From Bacillota bacterium (lineage in GTDB: Bacteria > Bacillota > Clostridia > Oscillospirales > Ruminococcaceae): a DNA stretch of 64,000 nucleotides. The position numbers and the translations under genes are program-made. The stretch's first letter is position 1, and each line of letters starts with the position of its first letter. A model generated the notes under the pieces. That model was not told where the DNA came from, did no database searches, and worked only from the letters and a program-made list of their open reading frames with translations. Below are positions 30,874 to 40,186 of this stretch, in pieces. The DNA is taken from assembly GCA_023395435.1 (NCBI GenBank), contig JAEWZG010000061.1:1-64000 (forward strand). The letters are read 5' to 3'.

Positions 30874-31329
30874 CTACTTAGAAATAAGATTATTTAAATT
30901 TTCAACTAGTCGAACAGCATCATTTTCTGTTCTCATTACAACAAAAATTGTATCGTCTCCCGCAAGCGTTCCAACAATATTCTGAAAATCTGCACTATCA
31001 AGCTTTGCACAAACAGCATTAGCCATACCTACATGGCATTTTATTACAACCATGTTCATTGCATAATCAATAGCAATTACCGATTCACTAAACAAGGAAA
31101 TGAGCATTGAAAGTGGATTTTTTTCTTTCAGATTAGGTGGCACTGAGTATTTATATTCGCCAGATGATGAAAGTATTTTTACAAGCTTAAGTTCCTTAAT
31201 ATCTCTTGAAACAGTAGCCTGTGTAACATTATATCCACACTCAAGTAATTTTTGTTGTAGAGATTCTTGTGTGTCTATATCATAATTTTCAATAAGCTCA
31301 AGTATCTTTACATGCCTTTTTCTTTTCAT
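30874..31329 (-). CDS. argR: ArgR-family arginine repressor
   Basis: ArgR (151 residues) is a winged-helix DNA-binding hexamer that senses L-arginine. The N-terminal HTH covers residues 1-70 with VTQATVSRDIKELKLVKI; the C-terminal arginine-binding domain has GTLAGDDTIFVVMR. Its ATG overlaps the nadK stop (TAATG). No arg genes lie in the window, so targets are elsewhere. Confidence 0.95.
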   Translation of the reverse strand: MKRKRHVKILELIENYDIDTQESLQQKLLECGYNVTQATVSRDIKELKLVKILSSSGEYKYSVPPNLKEKNPLSMLISLFSESVIAIDYAMNMVVIKCHVGMANAVCAKLDSADFQNIVGTLAGDDTIFVVMRTENDAVRLVENLNNLISK

Positions 31330-32210
31330 TACTTCACCGCCTCATTTTCTTCCTTCAATGGTTTCATAAGCTTCTTGTTAACCGAATTATAGAAGTTTGA
31401 ACCATTAAAATCTATAAGATAAATATAATTATTTGATTTTGATATATAGAGTTCATCTTCAGTTGAAAAAGGGATTTCCTCATTACCATCAAAGCTAATT
31501 ACAACATCTGTATCCTTTGTTGAAGTATAACCTACCTTCAAAGTTTTTTCAGATGAAAATATCATTGTTCTTGCAAATAAAGAAAATGGACATATTTGTG
31601 TGAACTCAATACATTCCATATCTGGTTCAATGATTGGCCCGCCAGCTGATAATGAGTAAGCCGTTGCACCTGTAGGGGTACTGAAAATCAATCCATCAGC
31701 ACGAAGTGAACTTATAACGTTATTATTCATAGATACTTCAAAATCAGCAATCTTACAAAAAGGTGCTCTTGCAACAACTATATCATTCAATGCTGACTGT
31801 TCAAATTTTCTTCCGTCTTTAAAATTAATAACACCTTTAAGCATCATTCTTTTTACAATAGTGTAATTACCTTCAACAAAGTTTTTCAGGTAAGATAATT
31901 CATTAGACTCTATTGAAGCCATAAATCCAAGGCGTCCACTGTTTATTCCTAATATAGGCTTGTGGAAAGGTGCAACAATTTTTGAGCACTTAAGAATTGT
32001 TCCGTCCCCACCAATAACAATTATTGCATCACATTGTCTAACTGATTTTTCAAAATCAGTAAAAACAATATAGCTATATTCACAAAAAAACTTAGAATAC
32101 TGATTATCCATATAAATATCAACATTCAGATTATGTAATATTTCGCAGGTTTCTATTACACATTTCTCTGCATTGGATTTGTTAAGGTTAGGGAAAATTA
32201 CGATTTTCAC
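31329..32210 (-). CDS. nadK: NAD kinase
   Basis: NadK (293 residues) phosphorylates NAD to NADP. Family motifs: VIGGDGTILK near residue 67 and the NxxGxLGF-type INSGRLGFMA near 92; TPTGATAYSLSAGGPI near 180. The start is GTG with GGAGG seven bases upstream. It is coupled to argR downstream. Confidence 0.96.
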   Translation of the reverse strand: MKIVIFPNLNKSNAEKCVIETCEILHNLNVDIYMDNQYSKFFCEYSYIVFTDFEKSVRQCDAIIVIGGDGTILKCSKIVAPFHKPILGINSGRLGFMASIESNELSYLKNFVEGNYTIVKRMMLKGVINFKDGRKFEQSALNDIVVARAPFCKIADFEVSMNNNVISSLRADGLIFSTPTGATAYSLSAGGPIIEPDMECIEFTQICPFSLFARTMIFSSEKTLKVGYTSTKDTDVVISFDGNEEIPFSTEDELYISKSNNYIYLIDFNGSNFYNSVNKKLMKPLKEENEAVK

Positions 32211-32232
32211 ACTATTACCTCCGTTAAGTTAT

Positions 32233-33024
32233 TTAAAAAGAATTAAACACCGAACTTACAAAACTTTTTATATCAAAAATAAACTTACTATTAAATTCAT
32301 TTTTCAAATAAATCAAATACTCAATATTACCTTCAGGACCTTTGATTGGCGAAAAAGTCAGTGCTTCAATATTATAATTCTGCTCTTCAGCAAATCTTAT
32401 AATTTTATTCAATACTTCAATATGCGCAGATTGTGATTTAACTACTCCTTTTTTACCTACCTGTGCCTTTCCCGCCTCAAACTGCGGTTTTATAAGACAA
32501 ACTATTTCTCCGTTATCTGCAAGAAATTTTTTTAAAACCGGAAGAATTAACGTTAAAGATATAAAGGAAACATCAACGCTTATAAAATTAAGTTTCTCAT
32601 TAATTTGATCGTCTGTCAAGTATCTTACATTCACACCCTCTATGTTAACTACTCGCTTATCTTCTTGGAGTTTTATAGCAAGCTGATCGTGACCAACATC
32701 AACTGAATATACTTTTTTTGCACCATTTTGTAGCATACAATCAGTAAAGCCACCTGTTGATGCACCAATATCAGCACATATTCTATCCTTTAAATCAAGC
32801 TTGAAATAATTAATAGCTTTTTCAAGCTTAAGTCCACCTCTGCTAACATATTTTAATATTTCACCAGAAATTATAATGTCAGCATTATCATCAAACTGCT
32901 GAGATGGTTTTTTACAAACAACACCATTAACAATTACAAGACCTGATAAAATATGTTCTTTCGCTTTTTCTCTGCTTGATATTAGTTTTTTATGAACTAC
33001 CAAGCTATCAAGTCTTACTGCCAT
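32233..33024 (-). CDS. tlyA: TlyA-family rRNA 2'-O-methyltransferase
   Basis: This 263-residue protein has an N-terminal S4 domain (RLDSLVVHKKLISSREKAKE) and a Rossmann methyltransferase domain with the SAM motif ADIGASTGGFTD. TlyA proteins methylate 16S/23S rRNA; some were once called haemolysins. GGAG precedes the ATG, which overlaps the end of dxs by 10 bp. Confidence 0.93.
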   Translation of the reverse strand: MAVRLDSLVVHKKLISSREKAKEHILSGLVIVNGVVCKKPSQQFDDNADIIISGEILKYVSRGGLKLEKAINYFKLDLKDRICADIGASTGGFTDCMLQNGAKKVYSVDVGHDQLAIKLQEDKRVVNIEGVNVRYLTDDQINEKLNFISVDVSFISLTLILPVLKKFLADNGEIVCLIKPQFEAGKAQVGKKGVVKSQSAHIEVLNKIIRFAEEQNYNIEALTFSPIKGPEGNIEYLIYLKNEFNSKFIFDIKSFVSSVFNSF

Positions 33025-34898
33025 TGATTTAACTCCTGTTTAATGGTATTAATAATAGAATTACTATCAAATCCAACATTAATTAATGCGTTTTCAACCG
33101 TTGCCTGCTTAACATACTGTGTTATCGCCTTGCTGAAATACTTGCCTTTGAAATCAGATGAACATAGCATAAACCCAAGCTTTTCTGATATTGATCCATT
33201 CTGCATTGATTCTTCAAAAAAGAAAATATGTTTATATTTTTTAATAATATTAATAATTTCAATATCTATTGGAAAAATCTTTGTAAGCTTTAAAACATCA
33301 CAATTTATATTATCCATAGAAAGCATATTTTTCGCATTGATTATATTTAAACTAAGTCTTCCGTAAGAAATAATTAATATATCACTGTTGTTATTAAAGT
33401 GATAGTAATCTGTGCAAGGATAAATATTCATAATCTGATTATTCTGTGCACCCTTTGGATACCTTACTCCTACAATACCAGTATCCTTATATAAAGCATT
33501 ATTAAGACATAATCTCATCTCATCATATCCATAAGGTGAATATATTGTGACATTTGGAATTGTAGTCAGGAACGGAACATCAAAAAGTCCCTGATGGGTT
33601 TCGCCATCTTCACCGATTATTCCAGCCCTATCTATTCCCAATACAATATGTGAGTTATCTATCGAAGCATCATGTAAAATCTGATCATATGCTCTTTGTA
33701 AAAATGATGAATAAACACAGAAAACAGGTATACATCCCATTTTTGACAAAGCAGCAGAAAATGTTACAGCGTGTTGCTCAGCAATTCCTACATCATAAAA
33801 CCTATTAATATGTTTTGGTTTAAAATACTGCAACCCAGTACCATATTTCATAGCGGCAGTAATTGCAAAAATTCTATCATCAGAATCAGCAAGACGTGAA
33901 AGTTCTTTTCCCCATTCAGAAGAATAACTGTCACTTTCTACAACATCAGGATTGCCAGTTGCTATTTCAAATCTACTTACAGCATGGTAACGTCCTGGAT
34001 TCAGTTCGGCAGGAGCATAGCCCTTGCCCTTATAAGTATTAACATGTATAAATACTGGACGATGCATTGCTCGTGCATTATTGAAAGCCTCACAAAGATC
34101 GTGAATATTATGTCCATCAACAGGACCGATAAACTCAAAGCCGAAATCCTCAAACATAGTACTATGCAATAGCATTTCCTTTATAGTGTTCTTCTGAGAT
34201 TTAATCAATGTTTTAATAGGCTTACCTACCAAAGGAGTTTTATTAAGAGTTTTTTCAATTATGTTTTTAGTTTTCTGATATGATTGTGTTGTACGCATTG
34301 TAGATAGGTATTTTGATAATGCCCCAACATTTTTTGATATCGACATTTCATTATGATTAAGTATTACAATAAGGTTAGTATCACTTTTCCCAGCATTGTT
34401 CAAGCCTTCGTATGCAAGCCCGCCAGTCAAAGCACCATCACCTATTACAGCTATTGCATAGTGATTATCTTTATTATTTTTCATAACAGTGGCAAATCCA
34501 AGTGCAGCAGATATTGATGTACTGCTGTGACCACTGATAAAGGCATCGTATTCTGATTCTGTTGGCTTGGTAAAACCAGAAATGCCATTTTCCTGCCTCA
34601 AAGTTGAAAAAGAATTCAATCTACCTGTCAGAATTTTATGAGTGTAAGATTGATGCCCAACATCCCAGATAATTTTATCCTTTGGTGCATCAAAAATCTT
34701 ATATAAAGCAAGTGTCAGTTCAACTGTACCTAAATTTGAAGCTAAGTGTCCTCCAGTTTTCGATACACTTTTTATTAATATACTTCTTATTTGTGGGCTT
34801 AGCTTAACAAGATCTGCATAAGAAAGTTTTTTTATATCTTCAGGTAAATTTAAATCCTTCAACCGTACTGTTGAGCTGTCAGTATTTATACTTTTCAT
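33015..34898 (-). CDS. dxs: 1-deoxy-D-xylulose-5-phosphate synthase
   Basis: Dxs (627 residues) condenses pyruvate and glyceraldehyde 3-phosphate, the first step of the MEP isoprenoid route. ThDP motif: GDGALTGGLAYEGLNNAG near residue 152; catalytic marks include GHQSYTHKI and RFYDVGIAEQHAVT. The start overlaps the previous gene's stop (TAATG). ispA lies just upstream, so precursor supply and chain elongation are co-expressed. Confidence 0.97.
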   Translation of the reverse strand: MKSINTDSSTVRLKDLNLPEDIKKLSYADLVKLSPQIRSILIKSVSKTGGHLASNLGTVELTLALYKIFDAPKDKIIWDVGHQSYTHKILTGRLNSFSTLRQENGISGFTKPTESEYDAFISGHSSTSISAALGFATVMKNNKDNHYAIAVIGDGALTGGLAYEGLNNAGKSDTNLIVILNHNEMSISKNVGALSKYLSTMRTTQSYQKTKNIIEKTLNKTPLVGKPIKTLIKSQKNTIKEMLLHSTMFEDFGFEFIGPVDGHNIHDLCEAFNNARAMHRPVFIHVNTYKGKGYAPAELNPGRYHAVSRFEIATGNPDVVESDSYSSEWGKELSRLADSDDRIFAITAAMKYGTGLQYFKPKHINRFYDVGIAEQHAVTFSAALSKMGCIPVFCVYSSFLQRAYDQILHDASIDNSHIVLGIDRAGIIGEDGETHQGLFDVPFLTTIPNVTIYSPYGYDEMRLCLNNALYKDTGIVGVRYPKGAQNNQIMNIYPCTDYYHFNNNSDILIISYGRLSLNIINAKNMLSMDNINCDVLKLTKIFPIDIEIINIIKKYKHIFFFEESMQNGSISEKLGFMLCSSDFKGKYFSKAITQYVKQATVENALINVGFDSNSIINTIKQELNQWQ

Positions 34899-35371
34899 TA
34901 TTTCATTGGCACCATAAGCGCAATTAAAATTCCAAGTAATGCACCACCAAGAACTTCATATGGCGTATGTCCTAAGAATTCCTTGAGCTCCTTACTTTTA
35001 TTTTTAATGATGATTTTATCATCTGAATTGACATGTTCGTTAAATGCTTTATTTATTCTATTTATTTCTTTTGCGTGAAGCCCAGCAGCGTGCCTTACTC
35101 CCATTGCATCATACAAGACTATTAATGCAACAATTAATATAATTGCAAATTCAGGAGAAGATACTCCACATATCCTATAGGTTGCAACCGTCGCAGAACA
35201 AACAAACGCAGAATGAGAGCTTGGCATTCCTCCAGCTCCTATCAGTCTTTCAGCTTTAAATTTCTTTGTAATGAAGAAATTTAAAAGCGTTTTTAATACC
35301 TGAGCAAAAAACCAGGATATTATAGCTGAAAATAAAATATAATTATAGTTATTCTGCAAAAATGATTTCAT
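34898..35371 (-). CDS. Divergent PAP2-family (DUF212) membrane protein
   Basis: This 157-residue protein has four or so membrane helices and the family segments GAGGMPSSHSAFVCS and YDAMGVRHAAGLHAKEIN, resembling the PAP2-superfamily phosphatase signature (SxxxH ... GVRxxxG). Acid phosphatase activity on lipid phosphates is possible but unproven. Between ispA and dxs it may act on polyprenyl or other lipid phosphates (inference from context). The best ribosome site (GGGAG) is rather far, about 15 bases, from the ATG. Confidence 0.85.
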   Translation of the reverse strand: MKSFLQNNYNYILFSAIISWFFAQVLKTLLNFFITKKFKAERLIGAGGMPSSHSAFVCSATVATYRICGVSSPEFAIILIVALIVLYDAMGVRHAAGLHAKEINRINKAFNEHVNSDDKIIIKNKSKELKEFLGHTPYEVLGGALLGILIALMVPMK

Positions 35372-35380
35372 AACGTAACG

Positions 35381-36274
35381 TTAATTCTCCCTATATAATA
35401 ACATTTTTGTCAGATCAATTAAGAAAGCTGTGTTTTCGAAATTGCCAAGTATTTTCAAAGCATGTTCTGTGAGTCGTGTAGCAATTTCTTTGGACTTTTC
35501 AAGACCGAATAAAGTAACATATGTTGTTTTGTTGTTACTATCATCACTGTTAATCGGTTTACCAAGCTTCTCAAAAGAGCTTGTTACATCAAGTATATCA
35601 TCAATAATCTGAAATGCCTGTCCTATACTTGCAGCATATTGCCTTGCGTAATCAATCTTCTTATTATCAGCGCCAGCTAATATACATCCGATAACACAAG
35701 AAGCTGAAATTAAAGCTCCAGTTTTTAATGAAACAAGGCTTACCTGAGTTTCCTCGGACATTTGCTTTCCTTCATTTTCAAGATCAATAACCTGTCCGCC
35801 TATCATTCCATCAACGCCAACCATTGTAGCAAGTTCATTAACTACCTTAGTAGCACTTTCAAAAGATATATTGCCTTTTATTGCTTCGTCAGTAATAACC
35901 TGATATGGCATCGTTGCAAGTGCATCACCAGCTAGTAGCGAAATAGCTTCACCAAAAGCCTTATGGCAGGATGGCTTCCCACGCCTGAAATCGTCATTAT
36001 CCATACAAGGTAAGTCATCATGTATGAGTGAAAAGGTATGAATCATTTCTACTGCACAGGCAATTGGTAAGACATCACTTTTTCCACCACACATCTTATA
36101 AAATTCCAATACAAGAATGGGTCTTATTCTTTTTCCTCCTGCAGATAATGAATATTCCATAGCTTTAATAACATTACCTTGTAAAAGTTCATTATCAATA
36201 GTCATATATTCAGTAAGCTTATTATTAATCATCACACAGTAATCAGTCAGTATCTGTTTATTATCTGAATTCAT
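35381..36274 (-). CDS. ispA: Short-chain polyprenyl diphosphate synthase (FPP synthase-like)
   Basis: This 297-residue enzyme joins isopentenyl units to farnesyl or geranylgeranyl diphosphate. The two aspartate-rich motifs are DDLPCMDNDD (first, near residue 81) and DDILD (second, near 221). GGKRIRP is the substrate-binding stretch. Its ATG overlaps the xseB stop (ATGA), so translation is coupled. Product length cannot be told from sequence by eye. Confidence 0.95.
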   Translation of the reverse strand: MNSDNKQILTDYCVMINNKLTEYMTIDNELLQGNVIKAMEYSLSAGGKRIRPILVLEFYKMCGGKSDVLPIACAVEMIHTFSLIHDDLPCMDNDDFRRGKPSCHKAFGEAISLLAGDALATMPYQVITDEAIKGNISFESATKVVNELATMVGVDGMIGGQVIDLENEGKQMSEETQVSLVSLKTGALISASCVIGCILAGADNKKIDYARQYAASIGQAFQIIDDILDVTSSFEKLGKPINSDDSNNKTTYVTLFGLEKSKEIATRLTEHALKILGNFENTAFLIDLTKMLLYREN

Positions 36275-36465
36275 ATTTCACCATTACCTATTTTCTCGTT
36301 ATATTGTGTTATTTTAACCTTTGCATTATCAATCTCTTTTTTGCAGGATATTGATAACTCAATTCCTTCCTGGTAAAGCTTTATTGAATCCTCAAGAGAC
36401 AATTCACCGCTCTCAAGCTTTTCAACAATTTTATTCAATTTTAAAACTGCCTCTTCAAATTTCAT
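36271..36465 (-). CDS. xseB: Exodeoxyribonuclease VII small subunit
   Basis: XseB (64 residues) binds the large subunit XseA to form the single-strand exonuclease. The family pattern FEEAVLKLNKIVEKLESGELSLE-type start is clear, read here as residues 3-25. AGGAGG is present before the ATG. It lies 10 bp after xseA and overlaps ispA. Confidence 0.95.
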   Translation of the reverse strand: MKFEEAVLKLNKIVEKLESGELSLEDSIKLYQEGIELSISCKKEIDNAKVKITQYNEKIGNGEI

Positions 36466-36475
36466 GCTACACCTC

Positions 36476-37663
36476 CTATGCTTTTGTTACTTTGGCTTTC
36501 AACTGTGAATCACTGAATTTAATTACTAATTCATCACCGACTTTAACATTTTTATTACTGTTAACAATAGTATTATCCTTATATACAAGAGAATATCCAC
36601 GCGAAAGAATATTCAAAGGGCTCAACGAATTAAGTAAAGATATCTTTTCACACAACTCATAATCTTTATTGTTAACTATATTTGAATAACTGTTCTTGAG
36701 CCTTAATGAAAGACTCATAACTTCTGAATTATTAAGGTCAATTATGCTTTCTGGTGATAATGACTTCAATTGTGTATTATTCTTTTGGAGAAGTATATTA
36801 CACTGATCAATTTTATTATTAATCGCACTCTTTATCCTGTATGTGTAGCCATATAAGACATCAATAAGATAATTCTTATCAGGAACAATAAGTTCAGCCG
36901 CTGCTGATGGAGTTGGTGCTCTAAAATCAGAAACAAAATCTGATAGGGATACATCTGTTTCATGCCCAACAGCAGAAACAACTGGGGTATTGCACAAAAA
37001 GATTTGTCTGACTACCCTCTCATCACTGAAACAGAAAAGATCCTCAAATGAACCGCCACCACGTCCAATAATAAGTACATCATTATTGTCTATATCAGCT
37101 TGTTTCAAACTCCTACACAATGAATCTGGTGCCTGTTCGCCCTGAACAATTGCAGGATAAATGGTAATACTTACAACAGGATAACGTCTTGAAATAATTT
37201 TGAGCATATCTTGAAGTCCAGCACCTGATGCGGAAGTAATAATTCCTATTCTATCTGGTAGCTGTGGGAGTGGCTTTTTATATTCCTCATCAAAAAGTCC
37301 TTCTTTTGAAAGCTTTTCTTTAAGCTGTTCATAAGCAAGATAAAGTGCACCGTAACCTGAAGGCAGCATATCAGTAACATAAAGTTGATAAGCTCCGTCA
37401 CGTTCATAAACATCAACATTTCCGGAAACTACAACACTCATACCCTCGTGTGGAATAAATTTAAGCCTTGAAGCACTTGATGAAAACATAACAGCTTTAA
37501 TTAAGCTTGTTTCATCCTTTAAAGTAAAATAAAGATGACCTGATTTATAATGGTTTACGAAATTTGAAATCTCCCCCTGAACCATTACACCTTTAAGCTT
37601 AATATCACTTTTCAATTTAAAGGATATATAATTATTGAGTTGTGATATTGTCAGAATACTCAT
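36476..37663 (-). CDS. xseA: Exodeoxyribonuclease VII large subunit
   Basis: XseA (395 residues) is the catalytic subunit. It opens with an OB-fold (VQGEISNFVNHYKSGHLYFTL region, residues 28-48) and continues with the nuclease core: RIGIITSASGAGLQD, IGRGGGSFEDLF and SAVGHETDVSLSD. A C-terminal helical part follows. AAAGGAG precedes the ATG. It directly follows the TsaD-like gene. Confidence 0.96.
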   Translation of the reverse strand: MSILTISQLNNYISFKLKSDIKLKGVMVQGEISNFVNHYKSGHLYFTLKDETSLIKAVMFSSSASRLKFIPHEGMSVVVSGNVDVYERDGAYQLYVTDMLPSGYGALYLAYEQLKEKLSKEGLFDEEYKKPLPQLPDRIGIITSASGAGLQDMLKIISRRYPVVSITIYPAIVQGEQAPDSLCRSLKQADIDNNDVLIIGRGGGSFEDLFCFSDERVVRQIFLCNTPVVSAVGHETDVSLSDFVSDFRAPTPSAAAELIVPDKNYLIDVLYGYTYRIKSAINNKIDQCNILLQKNNTQLKSLSPESIIDLNNSEVMSLSLRLKNSYSNIVNNKDYELCEKISLLNSLSPLNILSRGYSLVYKDNTIVNSNKNVKVGDELVIKFSDSQLKAKVTKA

Positions 37664-38593
37664 TTATTTCTCCTTTAAATATGCATATACAGCAACACCA
37701 GTTGCATTATCGCAGGAATATTCAGGCTCAGCAAATTCACAATCAAATTTACTTTTAATATTCTGCCTTATAATTGAATTTGACATGACGCCACCAGCAT
37801 ACACAAGTGGAAGTTCACCATACTTTGACAATGCACGTTTTGTCATTTCTTCTATTGAAACCGATATATATTCAAGGCAAAAACGTGCAATATCCTCGTT
37901 TGATTCTTTTTTGTAAAGCATATCTCTGCATTTGTTTTCAAGTCCAGAAAGACAACAATTCATATCTTTCATTGTTGGCTTGATTATAAACTTCTTATCA
38001 CTTTTAATTGCAAGTTCCTCAAGCTGTTTTCCACAAGGGAATGTCAATCCAAGCATCAGACCAACCCTATCCACAGCTTGTCCCGCCTTTAAATCGAGCG
38101 ATGAAGATATCATTGAAACTCTTATTACTTCCTTATCATCTGGTTGAACATAAAGACAATCTGTTGTCCCACCACTTACATGAAAAGCAATAAAAGTAGT
38201 TTCTATATATTCAAGCTTGTTACATGAATATAAGGTGGCAAGAATATGTCCGACCTGATGTGAGGTCTTATGAATACTGCATTTAGATATTGCTGAAATG
38301 CTATCAGCATAGCTTTCACCCGCAAGAAAACATGGCATATATGAACCATCGCAATTACGTGGCCTTACAGATACTCCAACGGCTGAAATACCGTGCCTAT
38401 CAATAAATAACTGCGATATAACTTCAGGTAACTGTTTTATGTGATGAAATAAAGCATCACTCTGTCGAATACCAAGCTCACCTTTTTTTACAGGAAGGAG
38501 CTTTTTATTCTGCTTAATAGAATTGGTTTCACTATTATATATTGCAACAGACGTTGTGTAGTTACTTGTATCAATGCCAAAATACTCAGGCAT
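37664..38593 (-). CDS. Kae1/TsaD-like domain protein (paralogue, function unclear)
   Basis: This 309-residue protein has the ASKHA-type fold of Kae1/TsaD: GIDTSNYTTSVA at the start, HQVGHILATLY with the metal-type histidine spacing, and AFHVSGGTTD. It is shorter than typical TsaD (about 340) and lacks a clear full HxxxH metal motif of the tRNA-t6A enzyme, so I call it a paralogue. Clostridia often carry one beside xseA/nusB. ATG at 38593 has AGAGGG eight bases upstream; it overlaps nusB by 8 bp. Confidence 0.8.
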   Translation of the reverse strand: MPEYFGIDTSNYTTSVAIYNSETNSIKQNKKLLPVKKGELGIRQSDALFHHIKQLPEVISQLFIDRHGISAVGVSVRPRNCDGSYMPCFLAGESYADSISAISKCSIHKTSHQVGHILATLYSCNKLEYIETTFIAFHVSGGTTDCLYVQPDDKEVIRVSMISSSLDLKAGQAVDRVGLMLGLTFPCGKQLEELAIKSDKKFIIKPTMKDMNCCLSGLENKCRDMLYKKESNEDIARFCLEYISVSIEEMTKRALSKYGELPLVYAGGVMSNSIIRQNIKSKFDCEFAEPEYSCDNATGVAVYAYLKEK

Positions 38594-39002
38594 TCTGTTT
38601 TCCCTCTTCACTACGTGAATATGCGCCGAGAACTCCATTAATAAATGCAACATCAGGCTCCTGTGCAAATTTCTTTGCAAGAAGTACAGCTTCGTTTATA
38701 GCAACATTCTGTGGAACTCTATTATCGTAAATAGCTTCATATAAAGCTAATCTTAAAATTGCATGATTAACCTTTGGAATTCTGTCCACAGATCTTTTTT
38801 CACTGAATTTCGTAATAATATTGTCAAGTTCAACTGCTTTATCAACTGTTTCAGAAAAAATGTTTATAACATCAGAATTTATTTTTAAATCATCAATATT
38901 TTCAGCAAGCTCAACTATTTCATCTACTGTATCACTTCTGAACATTTTTTCAAAAATCAGGATAAAAGCTGACTCTCTATTTTCACGTCTTGAATTTGGC
39001 AT
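38586..39002 (-). CDS. nusB: Transcription antitermination factor NusB
   Basis: NusB (138 residues) binds boxA RNA with NusE to antiterminate rRNA operons. Visible family segments: RRENRESAFILIFEKMF at the start and NAILRLALYEAIYDN-like sequence (HAILRLALYEAIYDNRVP) with NEAVLLAKKF and FINGVLGA near the C-terminus. It begins the nusB-xseA-xseB-ispA-dxs order. Confidence 0.94.
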   Translation of the reverse strand: MPNSRRENRESAFILIFEKMFRSDTVDEIVELAENIDDLKINSDVINIFSETVDKAVELDNIITKFSEKRSVDRIPKVNHAILRLALYEAIYDNRVPQNVAINEAVLLAKKFAQEPDVAFINGVLGAYSRSEEGKQNA

Positions 39003-39032
39003 ACTTTCAACTCTTTCTTTTTAATTCAAAAC

Positions 39033-39059
39033 AAAGCAAGCCCTATAAGAGCTTGCTTT
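39033..39059 (-). terminator. Terminator-like hairpin between the Asp23 gene and nusB
   Basis: The arms AAAGCAAGC and GCTTGCTTT (39033-39041 with 39051-39059) form a 9-bp stem. On the minus strand it is followed by GTTTTG, a modest T-tract, so it may be partial. Confidence 0.65.
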
Positions 39060-39065
39060 ATTATA

Positions 39066-39428
39066 TTAATTTTTTTTGATATCTTCAAAAACTACGCCCG
39101 CAATCTGTACATTTACCCTTGCTACAGCAACTCCAGTCATTGACTGAACACTAGCCTTAACATTACTCTGAATCTGTTCTGCAAGAGTTACTACCTTATG
39201 ACCATACTTAACGACAACTCTTACATTGATTTCAACTACATCCCCAGCAAGTCTTATTCTTATAGAGCCCGCCTGATTAGTTTTTGAAAGAAAGCCCTTT
39301 ATACTTGCATTTGAACTTGAAAGGCTGTCAACGCCATCGACTTCAAGTGTTGCGAGTCTTACAATTGTTGCTATAACACTTTCAGAAACCTTTAATGTTC
39401 CGGTCTGCATCTTTTCGCTACGTTCCAT
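39066..39428 (-). CDS. Asp23/Gls24-family envelope stress protein
   Basis: This 120-residue protein is of the Asp23/Gls24 (YqhY-like) family, found at the membrane or in the cytosol of Gram-positives; YqhY relatives are linked to fatty-acid synthesis control. Typical features are the SESVIATIVRLATLEVDGVD start, VVKYGHKVVTLAEQIQ, and VARVNVQIAGVVFE near the end. GGAGG precedes the ATG. The gene has its own promoter and an unusual leader hairpin. Confidence 0.92.
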   Translation of the reverse strand: MERSEKMQTGTLKVSESVIATIVRLATLEVDGVDSLSSSNASIKGFLSKTNQAGSIRIRLAGDVVEINVRVVVKYGHKVVTLAEQIQSNVKASVQSMTGVAVARVNVQIAGVVFEDIKKN

Positions 39429-39451
39429 TTCGCAGCCTCCTTCTTGTGAGT

Positions 39452-39480
39452 CTAACGAAGGAAATTCTATGCTTCGTTAG
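39452..39480 (-). repeat. Leader hairpin in the Asp23 gene 5' UTR
   Basis: A perfect 9-bp inverted repeat (CTAACGAAG / CTTCGTTAG) with an 11-base loop lies between the promoter and the ribosome site of the Asp23 gene. There is no T-run after it, so it is not a plain terminator. It may protect the mRNA or bind a regulator. Confidence 0.6.
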
Positions 39481-39506
39481 TGCTTTTTCAAAATACATAT
39501 ATAATT

Positions 39507-39534
39507 ATTATAACATATTTTTTAAAAGACACAA
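39507..39534 (-). promoter_or_regulatory. Promoter of the Asp23 gene
   Basis: Minus-strand TTGTGT (39529-39534), a 16-bp spacer and TATAAT (39507-39512) with TGT before it, an extended -10. It starts immediately after the spoIIIAH stop. Confidence 0.7.
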
Positions 39535-40074
39535 CTATTTTACAGGAAGAATTTTTATATTTTCTCTTTCTACCTGTGTCTGGCTTAATAAAATCTCAAA
39601 AATCTGTGATGCCTGACTTGGAAGTAACACTTGACTCTTAACAACTATGTTAGCATTTGTGCCATCAAGATATACTACACAATCCTCAAACCCAGCCGCT
39701 TTAATAAGATTTTCAACTGTTTTTTCAGTTTCAACAAGCTTAGAAAGATTTACTGCTTTTTCTGTAAGCACTGCTTTTTCGCTTTCAGTGATATCTCCTC
39801 CACCGATAATACTCTGTAGTGTAGCAACAGCTTCATCTCTGGCTGTCATCCTATCAATTCTGCACTGTGCAAAGTAATCATTACCAGCAGATTCAGCATT
39901 AACAAAAGCAACATTGTCATAGCTAAAACCTGTATCCTTGATTACATCGGTTGCCTTCAAATCTTTTGCTGTTGGAGACAACAAATAATTAACATAAATA
40001 GCAATTCCAAGAATCAAAGTAAGGCATGCAAGAATTATCTGCTTCTTTCCGATCATTAAATTTGATTTTTTCAT
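39535..40074 (-). CDS. spoIIIAH: Stage III sporulation protein AH
   Basis: SpoIIIAH (179 residues) sits in the outer forespore membrane and meets forespore SpoIIQ to form the channel between mother cell and forespore. It has one N-terminal membrane helix (about residues 8-27) and a YscJ/FliF-like domain toward the C-terminus (AGFEDCVVYLDGTNANIVVKS region). ATG at 40074 has GGAG eight bases upstream; the earlier ATG at 40095 lacks one. Confidence 0.93.
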   Translation of the reverse strand: MKKSNLMIGKKQIILACLTLILGIAIYVNYLLSPTAKDLKATDVIKDTGFSYDNVAFVNAESAGNDYFAQCRIDRMTARDEAVATLQSIIGGGDITESEKAVLTEKAVNLSKLVETEKTVENLIKAAGFEDCVVYLDGTNANIVVKSQVLLPSQASQIFEILLSQTQVERENIKILPVK

Positions 40075-40186
40075 ATATAATTCTCCATTCTGCACATCGG
40101 CAAGTATTTAAAAAGTATAAGCTTATTAAAATATATTTAGGCTCGTATCATTTTATACTTGTTTTATTATGTTTTTTTATTTCTTA

